DNA of 59,296 bases from NCBI RefSeq assembly GCF_902859745.1, contig NZ_CADIJW010000037.1, positions 1 through 59,296 of the forward strand. Direction: 5' to 3'. Origin of the DNA: Achromobacter dolens (GTDB lineage: Bacteria; Pseudomonadota; Gammaproteobacteria; Burkholderiales; Burkholderiaceae_B). A model generated the notes under the pieces. The model ran no database searches, was not told where the DNA came from, and was given only the letters and a program-made list of their open reading frames with translations. How positions within the stretch are numbered: the stretch's first letter is position 1; every line of letters begins with the position of its first letter. This document shows positions 1 through 8,717 of this stretch, piece after piece. Both the position numbers and the translations under genes were made by a program.

Positions 1-372
1 CTGGGCGCGGGCCGCGCGGTGCGGCTGCATGCCGGCGCCGGGGCCGCCGCGTTGCTGGCGTTGACGCTGGCAATCGGCCTGAACGCGGCGCCGGCCGTGC
101 TGGCGGCCTGCGCCATGATGGTGGCCGCGGCCATGGGCGCCACCGCCGCCCTGGCGTTCGGCCTGATGATGTCGCATGCCAGGCCGGGCCTGCAGGCGCT
201 GGACTACGGCATCCAGTCCAGCGTGTTCGCACTGACGCGCATCGCCGCGCCGCTGGCGGCCGGGATCCTGCTCGACATGGCCGGACCGGTCGCGATGCTG
301 GCGGCGTTGACGACAGGCGCGGCGGCGGTGCTGGCGCTGGCTTGGCGGCGGGCGGCCGCGCTGCCGGGCTAG
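1..372 (+). CDS. MFS transporter, C-terminal part (gene starts before the window)
   Basis: This reading frame is open from the first base and ends at a TAG at 370-372, so only about 123 C-terminal residues are visible. They form three or four hydrophobic stretches rich in Ala, Leu and Gly. One segment, GLQALDYGIQSSVFALTRI, followed by an AGILLD loop, resembles the late helices of major-facilitator permeases, which move small solutes across the inner membrane by proton coupling. The substrate cannot be read from this fragment. The gene converges with the IclR regulator, whose stop lies 20 bp away. A different Ala-rich polytopic protein remains possible. Confidence 0.65.
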   Translation: MGAGRAVRLHAGAGAAALLALTLAIGLNAAPAVLAACAMMVAAAMGATAALAFGLMMSHARPGLQALDYGIQSSVFALTRIAAPLAAGILLDMAGPVAMLAALTTGAAAVLALAWRRAAALPG

Positions 373-392
373 GGGTTCGCGGCGCGGCGCCC

Positions 393-1232
393 TCAACCGC
401 CCGGCCGGTGCCCCGCCAGCACCGCGCTCATGGACTGCGCCGCGCCCTGCAAGACCGGCACCGCGCGCAGCAGGTCGTCGAGCATCAGCCGCGCGGTGGG
501 CGCATGGCACGCCACCGCCGCCACCACGCGGTCCTGCGCGTCGCGCACCGGCACCGCCACCGCGCTCATGCCGCGCACGAACTCCTCGTTGTCGATGCCG
601 ATGCCGCGCGCGGCCAACCGTTCCAGTTCGTCTTCCAGCCGCGCCGGATCGGTCAGCGTGCGCGGCGTGTTGCGCGTCAGCGGCAGGCGCGCCAGCACCC
701 GGCCGCGTTCGAGCCGGTTCATCGACGCCAGGAACAGCTTGCCGCTGGCGGTGCAATGCATCGGCACGTGGCTGCCGACCGCGAAGAACAGGCGCAGCGG
801 TTCGGTGGTCTCGACCCGCTCCATGTAGATCACCTGGTCGCCGTCGGGCGCGGTGAGATTGCAGGTTTCACCCAGCTTACCGACCAGTTGCGCCAGCACC
901 GCGCGGCAGGCGCGCGTGAAGGCCGAGGCGTGCAGCGTCGACAGCGCCAGCGCGGTGGCCTGCGGCCCCGGCACGAAGCCGTTTTCAGTGGGCGTGGCGG
1001 CGACAAAACCGGCGCGCTGCATGGCCGCCAGCAAACGCATCAGGGTGGACTTGGGCATGTCCAGGCGCTGCGCCAGTTGCGCCAGCGTGGGCGGATGCTG
1101 GGCGCGGGCCAGGTAGTCCAGCACCAGCAGCGCGCGCAGCGAACGCGCGGCATCCTGCGGCTCGTCGGCGTCGTGCCTCCGCGCCGATGCTGCACTGCGA
1201 TTTTGAAACCGAAGATCCATGTTCTGTGCCAT
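393..1232 (-). CDS. IclR-family transcriptional regulator
   Basis: The 279-residue protein has an N-terminal winged helix-turn-helix (about residues 25-85, with TLAQLAQRLDMPKSTLMRLL as the recognition region) followed by the IclR effector domain, including ESGQ-type regions such as HCTASGKLFLA and GIDNEEFVRGMSAVAVPV. IclR proteins bind small organic acids and repress or activate neighbouring catabolic genes. The frame stays open upstream to 1439, but I chose the ATG at 1232 (MAQNMDLRF) because the upstream extension is Arg-rich, has no domain, and would run into the divergent promoter. The regulator lies 205 bp from the divergent GMC oxidoreductase and probably controls it and the following transporter. 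The effector is unknown. Confidence 0.9.
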   Translation of the reverse strand: MAQNMDLRFQNRSAASARRHDADEPQDAARSLRALLVLDYLARAQHPPTLAQLAQRLDMPKSTLMRLLAAMQRAGFVAATPTENGFVPGPQATALALSTLHASAFTRACRAVLAQLVGKLGETCNLTAPDGDQVIYMERVETTEPLRLFFAVGSHVPMHCTASGKLFLASMNRLERGRVLARLPLTRNTPRTLTDPARLEDELERLAARGIGIDNEEFVRGMSAVAVPVRDAQDRVVAAVACHAPTARLMLDDLLRAVPVLQGAAQSMSAVLAGHRPGG

Positions 1233-1437
1233 TTCGCCGTTCCCGCGCTTGCCGCGCTTTCTTTCCCGTGGCGGCTTCCTAGAATCGCCACAGATACGGA
1301 ACCTTTGCGCGTCGCCGCGCCCCCCTCGCATCAGGCCAGTATATAAGTGCGCGGCGATGCGGCAAGCAGGGTAAACGCGCCGTCCGGACGAGGGACTCCC
1401 CGCGTCACGGCACGGCCAGGCCAAGGAGGAAACAGAC

Positions 1438-3090
1438 ATGTCCGATGCCGTGGACTACATCGTGGTGGGGGCCGGTTCCGCCGGCTGCGTGCTGGCGAAC
1501 CGCTTGAGCGCCAATGGCCAGCACAGCGTGTGCCTGCTGGAGGCGGGACCGCCGGACCGCTCGCCGTGGATCCACATCCCCATCGGCTACGGCAAGACCA
1601 TGTTTCACAAGGTGCTGAACTGGGGCTACTACACCGAGCCCGACCCCAACATGCTGGACCGCCGCATCTACTGGCCGCGCGGCCGCACGCTGGGCGGTTC
1701 CAGCGCCATCAACGGCCTGATCTACATCCGCGGCCAGCGCCAGGACTACGATGCCTGGGTCGCCGCCGGCAACCCGGGCTGGAGCTGGGAGGAATGCCTG
1801 CCCTACTTCCGCAAGCTCGAGAACAACGACCTCGGCCCGGGCGCCACGCGCGGCACCGAAGGCCCCCTGAACGCCACCTCCATCAAGACGCCGCACCCGC
1901 TGGTCGAAGGCCTGATCGGCGCGGCGCGCGCGCTCGGCCTGCCTCACGTGACCGACTTCAACAACGGCGACCAGGAAGGAGTGGGCTACTACCAGCTCAC
2001 CACCCGCAATGGCCGCCGTTGCTCCACCGCGGTGGCCTATCTGCGCCCGGCGCGCGGCCGCGCCAACCTGCGTGTCGAGACCGGCGCGCACACGATGGCG
2101 GTGCTGTTCGAGGGCAGCCGCGCCTGCGGCGTGCGCTACCGCCAGGACGGCCAGGTGCGCACGCTGCGCGCCCGCCGCGAGGTGATCCTGTGCGCCGGCG
2201 CGCTGCAATCGCCGCAACTGCTGCAACTGTCGGGCGTAGGGCCGGCCGCGTTGCTGCGCCGCTTCGGCATCGGCGTGGTGCGCGACCTGCCCGGCGTGGG
2301 CGAGAACCTGCAGGACCACCTGCAGATCCGCCTCATCTACGAGACGCGCCGCCCCATCACCACCAACGACCAGCTGCGCACCCTGCACGGCCGCGCCGCG
2401 ATGGGGCTGCAATGGCTGCTGTTCCGCGGCGGGCCGCTGGCGGTGGGCATCAACCAGGGCGGCCTGTTCTGCCGCGTCGATCCGGCCAGCGCCACGCCCG
2501 ACACCCAGTTCCATTTCGCCACGCTGTCGGCCGACATGGCCGGCGGCAAGGTGCATCCGTTCTCGGGCTGCACCTATTCGGTGTGCCAACTGCGGCCGTC
2601 CTCGCGCGGCACGGTGCGGTTGCGCAGCGCCGATCCGTTCGAGGCGCCCGCCATGCAGCCCAACTACCTGTCCACCGAGCTGGACCGGCGCATGACGGTG
2701 GCGGCGGTCAAGTACGCGCGCCGGCTGGCCGCCACCGAACCGCTGGCCGGCCTGATGAAGCGCGAATTCCGACCCGGGCCCGAGGTGCGGAGCGACGACG
2801 AGATCCTGCACTTCTGCCGCGAGTACGGCGCCACCATCTTCCACCCGTCGGGCACCGCAAAAATGGGGCCGCGCGAGGACCCCATGGCCGTGGTCGACGA
2901 GCGCCTGCGGGTGCACGGCGTGAGCGGGCTGCGGGTGGTGGATTGCTCCATCATGCCGACGCTGGTCTCGGGCAACACCAACGTGCCGGTGGTGATGCTG
3001 GCCGAGCGCGCGGCCGACTTCATCCTGCAGGACCTGCACGCGGCGCGGCCGCGCGCGCAGGCGCAACCGGCATTGCAACAGGCGGCATGA
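1438..3090 (+). CDS. GMC-family FAD oxidoreductase (choline/alcohol dehydrogenase-like)
   Basis: The 550-residue protein has the length and motifs of glucose-methanol-choline oxidoreductases, which oxidise alcohols with FAD. Seen are the N-terminal dinucleotide fold VVGAGSAGCVLANRL (residues 8-22), the first GMC signature near GRTLGGSSAINGLIYIRGQ, the second near GALQSPQLLQLSGVGP, and the C-terminal catalytic His in FHPSGTAKMG followed by Asn in SGNTNVPVV. The start follows a good ribosome site, AAGGAGG, 8 bp before the ATG. No signal peptide is seen, so the enzyme is probably cytoplasmic or membrane-associated. The MHS transporter gene follows 68 bp downstream. The family covers choline, aryl-alcohol and polyethylene-glycol oxidation, and the substrate cannot be chosen from sequence alone. 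Confidence 0.93.
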   Translation: MSDAVDYIVVGAGSAGCVLANRLSANGQHSVCLLEAGPPDRSPWIHIPIGYGKTMFHKVLNWGYYTEPDPNMLDRRIYWPRGRTLGGSSAINGLIYIRGQRQDYDAWVAAGNPGWSWEECLPYFRKLENNDLGPGATRGTEGPLNATSIKTPHPLVEGLIGAARALGLPHVTDFNNGDQEGVGYYQLTTRNGRRCSTAVAYLRPARGRANLRVETGAHTMAVLFEGSRACGVRYRQDGQVRTLRARREVILCAGALQSPQLLQLSGVGPAALLRRFGIGVVRDLPGVGENLQDHLQIRLIYETRRPITTNDQLRTLHGRAAMGLQWLLFRGGPLAVGINQGGLFCRVDPASATPDTQFHFATLSADMAGGKVHPFSGCTYSVCQLRPSSRGTVRLRSADPFEAPAMQPNYLSTELDRRMTVAAVKYARRLAATEPLAGLMKREFRPGPEVRSDDEILHFCREYGATIFHPSGTAKMGPREDPMAVVDERLRVHGVSGLRVVDCSIMPTLVSGNTNVPVVMLAERAADFILQDLHAARPRAQAQPALQQAA

Positions 3091-3158
3091 CATGAGCTGA
3101 CCGCAACCCGCGGAGCGGCGCCGCAGAGCGCCGCCCGCTTCCCCCAAAGGAGACAGGC

Positions 3159-4493
3159 ATGGCCAAGCAGAACGAAACCGCGGTGAGAAAAGTCGTCGCC
3201 GCGTCGCTGATCGGCGCCACCATCGAGTGGTACGACTTCTTCCTGTACGGCGTAGTCGCCGGCATCGTGTTCAACAAGCTGTACTTCCCCACCGGCGACC
3301 CGCTCATCTCGACCATGCTGGCCTACACCACCTTTGCGGTGGGCTTCATCACCCGGCCGCTGGGCGGGCTGGTGTTCGGGCATTTCGGCGACCGCATCGG
3401 CCGAAAGAGCATGCTGGTGGTGACGCTGATGATCATGGGCGTGTCGACCTTCCTGATCGGCCTGGTGCCCACCTATGACAGCATCGGCCTCTGGGCGCCG
3501 ATCCTGCTGCTGCTGTTGCGCGTGTTCCAGGGCATCGGGCTGGGCGGCGAATGGGGCGGCGCGGTGCTGATGGCCTACGAATACGCCCCGCCCGACAAGA
3601 AGGGCTTCTATGCGTCGCTGCCGCAGATCGGCCTGGCGATCGGCCTGTGCCTGGCGTCCGGCACGGTGGCGCTGCTGTCGACGCTGCTGACCGACGCGCA
3701 GTTCATGGCCTGGGGCTGGCGCCTGGCATTCCTGGCGTCGGCCGCGATGGTCGGGGTCGGCATGTACATCCGCCTGAACATCAAGGAAACGCCCGAGTTC
3801 ACCGCGGTCAAGCGCGACAACGCCGAAAGCCGCATTCCGTTCATGGACATGATCCGCCGCTATCCCGGCAACGTCGCCAAGGGCATGGGCGCGCGCTACA
3901 TCGACGGCGTGTTCTTCAACGTTTTCGGCGTGTTCTCGATCTCGTACCTGACCCAGACATTGCAGATCACGCGCACGGAAGCGCTGACCGGGGTGATGGC
4001 GGCGGCGCTGGTGATGTGCTTCACCATCCCCTACTTCGGCCGGCTGTCCGACCGCATCGGGCGCACGCGGGTGTATTTCTGGGGCTCGCTGGTCACGGCG
4101 GTGGCCGCCTTCCCCGGCTTCTGGCTGATGCTCAACAGCCAGGGCAGCGTGATGCTGGTGTGGCTGGCCATCATCATTCCGTTCGGCATCTTCTACGCCG
4201 CCGTCTACGGGCCCGAGGCCGCGCTGTTCTGCGAGCTGTTCGACGCCAAGGTGCGCTACACCGGCATCTCGTTCGTCTACCAGTTCTCGGGCATCTTCGC
4301 CTCGGGCATCACGCCGATCATCGCCACCGCGCTGCTCAAGACCGGCAATGGCCAGCCGTGGCTGATCTGCCTGTACGTGCTGTTCTCGGGCGTGGTGTCG
4401 GCGTTGTGCGCCTGGCTGATCGGGCGCGGCGGGCGCACCGCGGCGCAGGACGGGCTGGCCCCGCCGGCCAGCGCGACCCTGCGCAAGGCCTAA
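3159..4493 (+). CDS. MHS-type major-facilitator metabolite:H+ symporter
   Basis: The 444-residue protein has about twelve hydrophobic segments. Its opening, with ATIEWYDFFLYGVVAG, and the first cytoplasmic loop GHFGDRIGRKSMLV are typical of the metabolite:H+ symporter group (relatives of ShiA, ProP and KgtP), as is RVFQGIGLGGEWGGAVLM in helix 4. Such proteins import organic acids, betaines or shikimate-like compounds across the inner membrane. The start follows AAAGGAG. It lies in the same direction 68 bp after the GMC oxidoreductase, so the pair probably imports and oxidises one substrate under IclR control. Downstream is a hairpin shared with the convergent aldo/keto reductase. Confidence 0.93.
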   Translation: MAKQNETAVRKVVAASLIGATIEWYDFFLYGVVAGIVFNKLYFPTGDPLISTMLAYTTFAVGFITRPLGGLVFGHFGDRIGRKSMLVVTLMIMGVSTFLIGLVPTYDSIGLWAPILLLLLRVFQGIGLGGEWGGAVLMAYEYAPPDKKGFYASLPQIGLAIGLCLASGTVALLSTLLTDAQFMAWGWRLAFLASAAMVGVGMYIRLNIKETPEFTAVKRDNAESRIPFMDMIRRYPGNVAKGMGARYIDGVFFNVFGVFSISYLTQTLQITRTEALTGVMAAALVMCFTIPYFGRLSDRIGRTRVYFWGSLVTAVAAFPGFWLMLNSQGSVMLVWLAIIIPFGIFYAAVYGPEAALFCELFDAKVRYTGISFVYQFSGIFASGITPIIATALLKTGNGQPWLICLYVLFSGVVSALCAWLIGRGGRTAAQDGLAPPASATLRKA

Positions 4494-4502
4494 CCGGCGC
4501 GC

Positions 4503-4523
4503 GGGCGGCGCCACGCGCCGCCC
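4503..4523. terminator. Hairpin between two convergent genes
   Basis: GGGCGGCG (4503-4510) pairs perfectly with CGCCGCCC (4516-4523) across a 5-base loop, between the MHS transporter stop and the aldo/keto reductase stop. There is no T-tract, so it may act as a weak bidirectional terminator or only as an RNA 3'-end stabiliser. Confidence 0.4.
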
Positions 4524-4533
4524 CTGCCCGCCG

Positions 4534-5544
4534 TCAGGCCACCGTGACCGGACGGCCGTAGAACGGATAGTTGGGATCGTTGTAGCCGTGGGTCGAGGCG
4601 TGGCCCGGCGTGACCCAGCTATCCACCAGCGCCTCGTCCTCGGGCGTGATGGTGACGTCCAGCGCGGCGTAGTAATCGTCCATCTGCGCCAGCGTGCGCG
4701 GGCCGGCGATGACGCCGGTGACGATCGGATTGGCCAGCACCCAGGCGGTGGCGAAATGGCCCGGCTGCACGCCGCGGGCGGCGCTGTGCTCGACCAGCCG
4801 CTGCGCGATCCGCAACGACTCTTCCCGGAACTCGGTGGCCAGGATGCGGCGGTCGCCGCGCCCGGCGCGGGTGTCGGCGGCCGGCGCCTGGCCCGGCAGG
4901 TACTTGCCGGTGAGCACGCCGCGCGCGATCGGGCTGTACGGCACCACGCCCAGGCCGTAGTGCTGGCAGGCCGGCAGGATCTCGACCTCGGGGCCGCGAT
5001 TGAGCATGTTGTAGTACGGCTGGCACACCACCGGCTGCGGCACGCCCAGTTTTTCGCACAGGCGCAGGGTTTCGGCGATGCGCCAGCCGCGGAAGTTCGA
5101 CAGCCCGAAGCTGCGCAGCTTGCCGGCGCGAATCAGGTCGCCCAGCGCCCACAGCGCTTCTTCCAGGTTTTCCTCGTGGTAGTCGCGGTGCAGGTACAGG
5201 ATGTCCAGGAAATCCGTGCCCAGCCGCGCCAGGCTCTGCTCCACGCCGCGGATCAGCCACTGGCGCGAATAGTGCGACTGGTTCGGGCCCTTGCCCACCA
5301 CGTTGCCGATCTTGCTGGCCAACACCCAGTCGTGGCGCTGCCCTTGCAGCAGCTTGCCCACCACTTGCTCGGAACGGCCGTCGTTGTAGACGTCGGCGGT
5401 GTCGATGAAATTCAGGCCGTGGTCGCGCGCGGAAGCGACGATGCGCGCGGCCTCGTCATCGGGCGTCTGCTCGCCGAACATCATGGTGCCCAGGCACAGG
5501 GGCGATACGCGAAGATTGCTTGATCCGAGACGGCGGTAGTTCAT
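4534..5544 (-). CDS. Aldo/keto reductase
   Basis: The 336-residue protein is a TIM-barrel NADPH-dependent aldo/keto reductase that reduces aldehydes or ketones in the cytoplasm. Visible are the catalytic Asp and Tyr in NFIDTADVYNDGRSE, the Lys in VLASKIG and the His in ILYLHRDYH, plus the C-terminal cofactor loop VTGVIAGPRTLAQMDDY. It resembles the YajO/Tas-like group (VSPLCLGTMMFGEQT). The frame is open to 5694, but the ATG at 5544 (MNYRRLGSSNLRVSPL) is where family homology begins, so I use it. It stands alone, 171 bp from the serine hydrolase upstream, with no evident partner. Confidence 0.92.
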   Translation of the reverse strand: MNYRRLGSSNLRVSPLCLGTMMFGEQTPDDEAARIVASARDHGLNFIDTADVYNDGRSEQVVGKLLQGQRHDWVLASKIGNVVGKGPNQSHYSRQWLIRGVEQSLARLGTDFLDILYLHRDYHEENLEEALWALGDLIRAGKLRSFGLSNFRGWRIAETLRLCEKLGVPQPVVCQPYYNMLNRGPEVEILPACQHYGLGVVPYSPIARGVLTGKYLPGQAPAADTRAGRGDRRILATEFREESLRIAQRLVEHSAARGVQPGHFATAWVLANPIVTGVIAGPRTLAQMDDYYAALDVTITPEDEALVDSWVTPGHASTHGYNDPNYPFYGRPVTVA

Positions 5545-5715
5545 GGCGAAATCCTTGGTCGGCGCGCGGGGTGCGCGGGGGAAGCGAAACAGGAAGCGGT
5601 GCGGCGCGCCCGGGGCGCGGCGGGGCAAAGGGTCATGTTGCCAGAAGCCGGCCGGCATGCCGCTGAAAATCCCTGCCCCGGGCAGGGACTCCACCGACGA
5701 CGCGCCGGCGGCGTG

Positions 5716-6774
5716 TCAGGCCGGCTGGGCGTCCACCGCCGCCAGGATCCTGCCGAACAGCGCGTCCGCGTGCGCCGAATCGAGCCAGCGCACGATCGCC
5801 ACCAGCTTGCGTTCGGGCTCGACCCAGGTGAACGAACTGCCCGCGCCCACGCCGAAGAAACTGGACGCCGGCACGCTCGGAAACACGCGGCCCTCGTGGT
5901 TCAGCCAGATCAGGTAGCCATAGTACGGCGCGATCGCGCAGGGCTGGCGCATGGCGTCGATCCATTCCGGCGACAGCACCTGGCGGCCGTCGGCCGCGCG
6001 GCCCTGGTTCAGCAGCATCTGGCCGATCAGCGCCTGGTCGCGGGCGCTGATCGACATGCCGCCGCCCCAGTGCGAGCCGCCCGGCACCGACGGCATGCGC
6101 TGGCCGTCGATCTCGACCCAGGCGTTGTCGTAGCCGACCCACTGCCAGTTCTCGCTGGCGCCCAGCGGCCGCGTGACGGCCTCGCGGAACACCTCGGGCA
6201 AGGGCCTGCGGAACAAGTGCAGCAGCGCATACGACAGTTGGTTGATGCGCACGTCGTTGTATTCCCAGTACGTGCCCGGCGCCTGCAAGGGACGGGCCTC
6301 GCCCTTTTTGCCGTCGGGCGGCACGCCGAAGGTGACGGCGCGATAGCGGTCGGCCTGGTCGGAGACGCCGAAGCGCTCGCCTTCCCATTCGCTGGTCTGC
6401 TGCAGCAGATGACGCCAGGTGATGTCGGCGTTGCGTCCATGATCGAAGCCGATGCCGGGCACGCGCTTGCCCACCGGCTCGTCGACGTCCGGCAGCAGGC
6501 CGCGGTCGTGCGCCAACCCGGCCAGGATCGCCAGGTACAGCTTGGCCACGCTGAAGGTCAGGTCGGCGCGGTCGGGATCGCCCCACGCGGCGATCTCGCG
6601 GCCCTCGCGCAGCACCACGCCCGACACCGGGCCCCGGTCGTGCAGCGGGCCCAGCAGGCGGTTCCAGGGCGGCGGATCGTTCTGGTGCACGCCGAAGACC
6701 CCGTTGACGCTGCGGTCCCAGGCGGTTTCGTGGTCGTTGGCGAACTGGATCGCCTGCTGCATGAGCGCGTTCAT
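5716..6774 (-). CDS. Serine hydrolase of the beta-lactamase/penicillin-binding fold
   Basis: The 352-residue protein belongs to the class C beta-lactamase-like esterases. The nucleophile motif SxxK is SVAK at residues 75-78, the Tyr-x-Asn-like motif is YND within YWEYNDVRINQL, and a third motif is GGSHWGGG. I see no signal peptide from the ATG at 6774, so it is probably a cytoplasmic esterase or amidase, not a resistance enzyme. The frame extends to 6885, but the extension runs into the divergent promoter region. It is divergent from a Bug-type binding protein with 199 bp between the starts. Its substrate is unknown. Confidence 0.88.
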   Translation of the reverse strand: MNALMQQAIQFANDHETAWDRSVNGVFGVHQNDPPPWNRLLGPLHDRGPVSGVVLREGREIAAWGDPDRADLTFSVAKLYLAILAGLAHDRGLLPDVDEPVGKRVPGIGFDHGRNADITWRHLLQQTSEWEGERFGVSDQADRYRAVTFGVPPDGKKGEARPLQAPGTYWEYNDVRINQLSYALLHLFRRPLPEVFREAVTRPLGASENWQWVGYDNAWVEIDGQRMPSVPGGSHWGGGMSISARDQALIGQMLLNQGRAADGRQVLSPEWIDAMRQPCAIAPYYGYLIWLNHEGRVFPSVPASSFFGVGAGSSFTWVEPERKLVAIVRWLDSAHADALFGRILAAVDAQPA

Positions 6775-6973
6775 TGTTTTCCCTTGTGTCGTCGTCGGGT
6801 GTTGGCTGATGGCGCTAGCGAGTATATCCACCCAGCCACGCCGCAAGCGCCGCAGCGCCCGTCCGCGCGTTATGGCCACGGGCAATAAGCAACTCGGGAA
6901 TCAATCGTTGGCGCGCGCCGCCGCGAACGGTAGAGTCCAACGCCCCGCATCCCTCGATGACATTTTCCGCCTC

Positions 6974-7993
6974 ATGCCTGATCGCTTCATCTCTATCGCC
7001 GAGCGCGCCGCCCGCGCGACCTTGCCGGCCCTGCGCGGCGCCCGTGTCCGCCTCGGCGCCGCCTTGCTGGCGCTGGCCGCCTGCAGCGGCGCCGCGCACG
7101 CCGAATCGCGCGTCGTGCGCATCGTTGTGCCGTACGGCACCGGCGCGGTGCAGGACACCATCGCCCGCGCCATCAGCGACGAACTCGGCCGCGCCCTGGA
7201 TGCGTCCATCGTGGTCGAGAACCGCGCCGGCGCCGGCGGCACCGTCGGCACCGCGCAAGTGGCACGCGCGGCTCCCGACGGCAACACGCTGGTGCTGGCC
7301 GCCGCCAGCCACCACATCGCCGGCTACCTGTACAAGAACCTGAGCTACGACCCCTACAAGGATTTCACCGGCGTCGCCTACCTGGGCAACACCGGCTACA
7401 TCCTGCTGGCGTCCTCGACGCTGAAGGTGGCCAACACCGCCGAATTCATCCAGGCCGTCAAGGCCAAGCCCGACGCCTACGACTACGCCTCGGCCGGCAA
7501 CGGCAGCGCCTCGCACCTGGGCATGGCCTCGCTGCTGGCGGCCGCCGGCGCGCGGATGCAGCACATCCCGATGAAGTCCACCGGCGACGCCGTGACCGAG
7601 CTGCTGGCCGGCCGGGTGCAGGCCGTCACCGCCGCCACCATCGGCGTCACCGGCTACCGCAACGATCCCCGCGTGACCTTCCTGGCCTACACCGGCAAGC
7701 AGCGCTCGCGCTTCGCCCCCGACCTGCCGACCGTGGCCGAGAGCGGCCTGCCCGGGTTTGCCTTCGATTCGTGGCTCGGATTGCTGGCGCCGGCGGGCAT
7801 CGCCCCGGCCGAACGCGACCGCATCAACGCCGCCGTCAACCAGGCGCTGTCCGATCCCAAAGTACAGGCGCGCCTGGCGGCGCTGGGCGTCGAAGCCGAA
7901 GCCAAATCGCCCGCGCAATTCCAGCAGTTGCTGAAAGCGGACTGGGAGGCCACAGGCGGCCTGGTGGCCGCCTCCGGCGCCCGCGTCGAATAG
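6974..7993 (+). CDS. Bug-family periplasmic tripartite tricarboxylate substrate-binding protein
   Basis: The 339-residue protein starts with a basic segment and a hydrophobic stretch (about residues 20-40, ending in AAHAES) that fits an export signal. The mature part matches the Bug/TctC family: VRIVVPYGTGAVQDTIARA near the start, VVENRAGAGGTVGTAQVA, and the C-terminal LLAPAGIAPAERDRINAAVNQAL. Bug proteins bind carboxylates or amides in the periplasm and are greatly expanded in Bordetella and relatives. Only the ATG at 6974 puts the signal peptide at the N-terminus. No TctA/TctB membrane partners are nearby, so it is an orphan binding protein, as is common in this group. Confidence 0.93.
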   Translation: MPDRFISIAERAARATLPALRGARVRLGAALLALAACSGAAHAESRVVRIVVPYGTGAVQDTIARAISDELGRALDASIVVENRAGAGGTVGTAQVARAAPDGNTLVLAAASHHIAGYLYKNLSYDPYKDFTGVAYLGNTGYILLASSTLKVANTAEFIQAVKAKPDAYDYASAGNGSASHLGMASLLAAAGARMQHIPMKSTGDAVTELLAGRVQAVTAATIGVTGYRNDPRVTFLAYTGKQRSRFAPDLPTVAESGLPGFAFDSWLGLLAPAGIAPAERDRINAAVNQALSDPKVQARLAALGVEAEAKSPAQFQQLLKADWEATGGLVAASGARVE

Positions 7994-8009
7994 GCGGAAC
8001 GAAGATGTT

Positions 8010-8044
8010 CCCGGCAGGCCGCCGGCAGCGGCCGCTCGGCCGGG
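8010..8044. terminator. Nested hairpin between convergent genes
   Basis: CCCGGC (8010-8015) pairs with GCCGGG (8039-8044), and inside it GGCCGC (8017-8022) pairs with GCGGCC (8028-8033). It lies in the 60-bp gap between the Bug gene stop and the TetR gene stop. There is no T-tract, so termination is only inferred. Confidence 0.3.
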
Positions 8045-8053
8045 ATACGCCGG

Positions 8054-8656
8054 CTAGCGCTGGCGCACGCCTTCCAGGAACATATCCGTGATGAAATCGG
8101 CCAGCGCCTCGCGCTCTTCGGCATTGGGCTCGCGGCGCGTGAAGCGCTCGATCACCCCCATGAACGCGTGCGACAGCCATTCCGGCGGAATGTCCTTGCG
8201 GAACACGCCCGCGCGCTGGTCGATGCGCACGTTCTCGGAAATCATCTCGACCAGCTCGTCCTTGAGCGCCTCGGCCGCATCGACCTGGAAAAAACCGATG
8301 CGCGTCAGGTTGGGATCCTCTTGCAGGATCGCCAGCCAATTGCTGACGCCGCGGCGCACCCGCACCTCGACCGGCAGGTCCTGGTCGTCGGACAGCCGCG
8401 CCTGGCAGACCTCCTGCCGCAACCGCTGCGCGAACATGCCCACGAGCTCATCGTACGCCGCCTGCTTGCTGGCGAAATACTGGTAAAAAACGGGTTGCGT
8501 CACCCCCGCGCGGGCAACAATATCGCTGATCCGGGTGTGCTGGAAACCGCGCTCGGCGAACTCCGCCGCCGCCACTTCCAGCAGTTGCAACCGGGTGCGC
8601 TCACCTTTCGTCAAACGCTTTTCTTGCGGTACAGATGGGGGTATTGCCGTCGTCAT
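8054..8656 (-). CDS. TetR-family transcriptional regulator
   Basis: The 200-residue protein has a typical TetR DNA-binding domain at residues about 18-65: KGERTRLQLLEVAAAEFAER, then the helix-turn-helix FQHTRISDIVARAGVTQPVFYQYFASKQAAYDEL. The C-terminal ligand domain is not recognisable beyond the fold. TetR proteins usually repress a neighbouring gene until a small ligand binds. The closest divergent gene is the small lipoprotein starting at 8718, only 61 bp away, so that gene and the regulator itself are the likely targets. A direct repeat lies between them. Confidence 0.93.
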   Translation of the reverse strand: MTTAIPPSVPQEKRLTKGERTRLQLLEVAAAEFAERGFQHTRISDIVARAGVTQPVFYQYFASKQAAYDELVGMFAQRLRQEVCQARLSDDQDLPVEVRVRRGVSNWLAILQEDPNLTRIGFFQVDAAEALKDELVEMISENVRIDQRAGVFRKDIPPEWLSHAFMGVIERFTRREPNAEEREALADFITDMFLEGVRQR

Positions 8657-8689
8657 CGCGTGAAAATACTCTCATTCCGGCTTTTTTGC

Positions 8690-8708
8690 CATACATTCCT
8701 GCATACAT
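8690..8708. repeat. CATACAT direct repeat in the TetR/lipoprotein divergent promoter
   Basis: CATACAT occurs at 8690-8696 and again at 8702-8708, a 12-bp period, in the 61-bp region between the TetR start and the lipoprotein start. TetR operators are usually palindromic, so a role as operator is a guess based on position. Confidence 0.3.
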
Positions 8709-8717
8709 AGGATCCTG

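Noticed and set aside
5716-6774. Serine hydrolase as a secreted beta-lactamase
   Set aside because: It lacks a signal peptide and the usual KTG-type third motif, having HWGGG instead, so an intracellular esterase is more likely.
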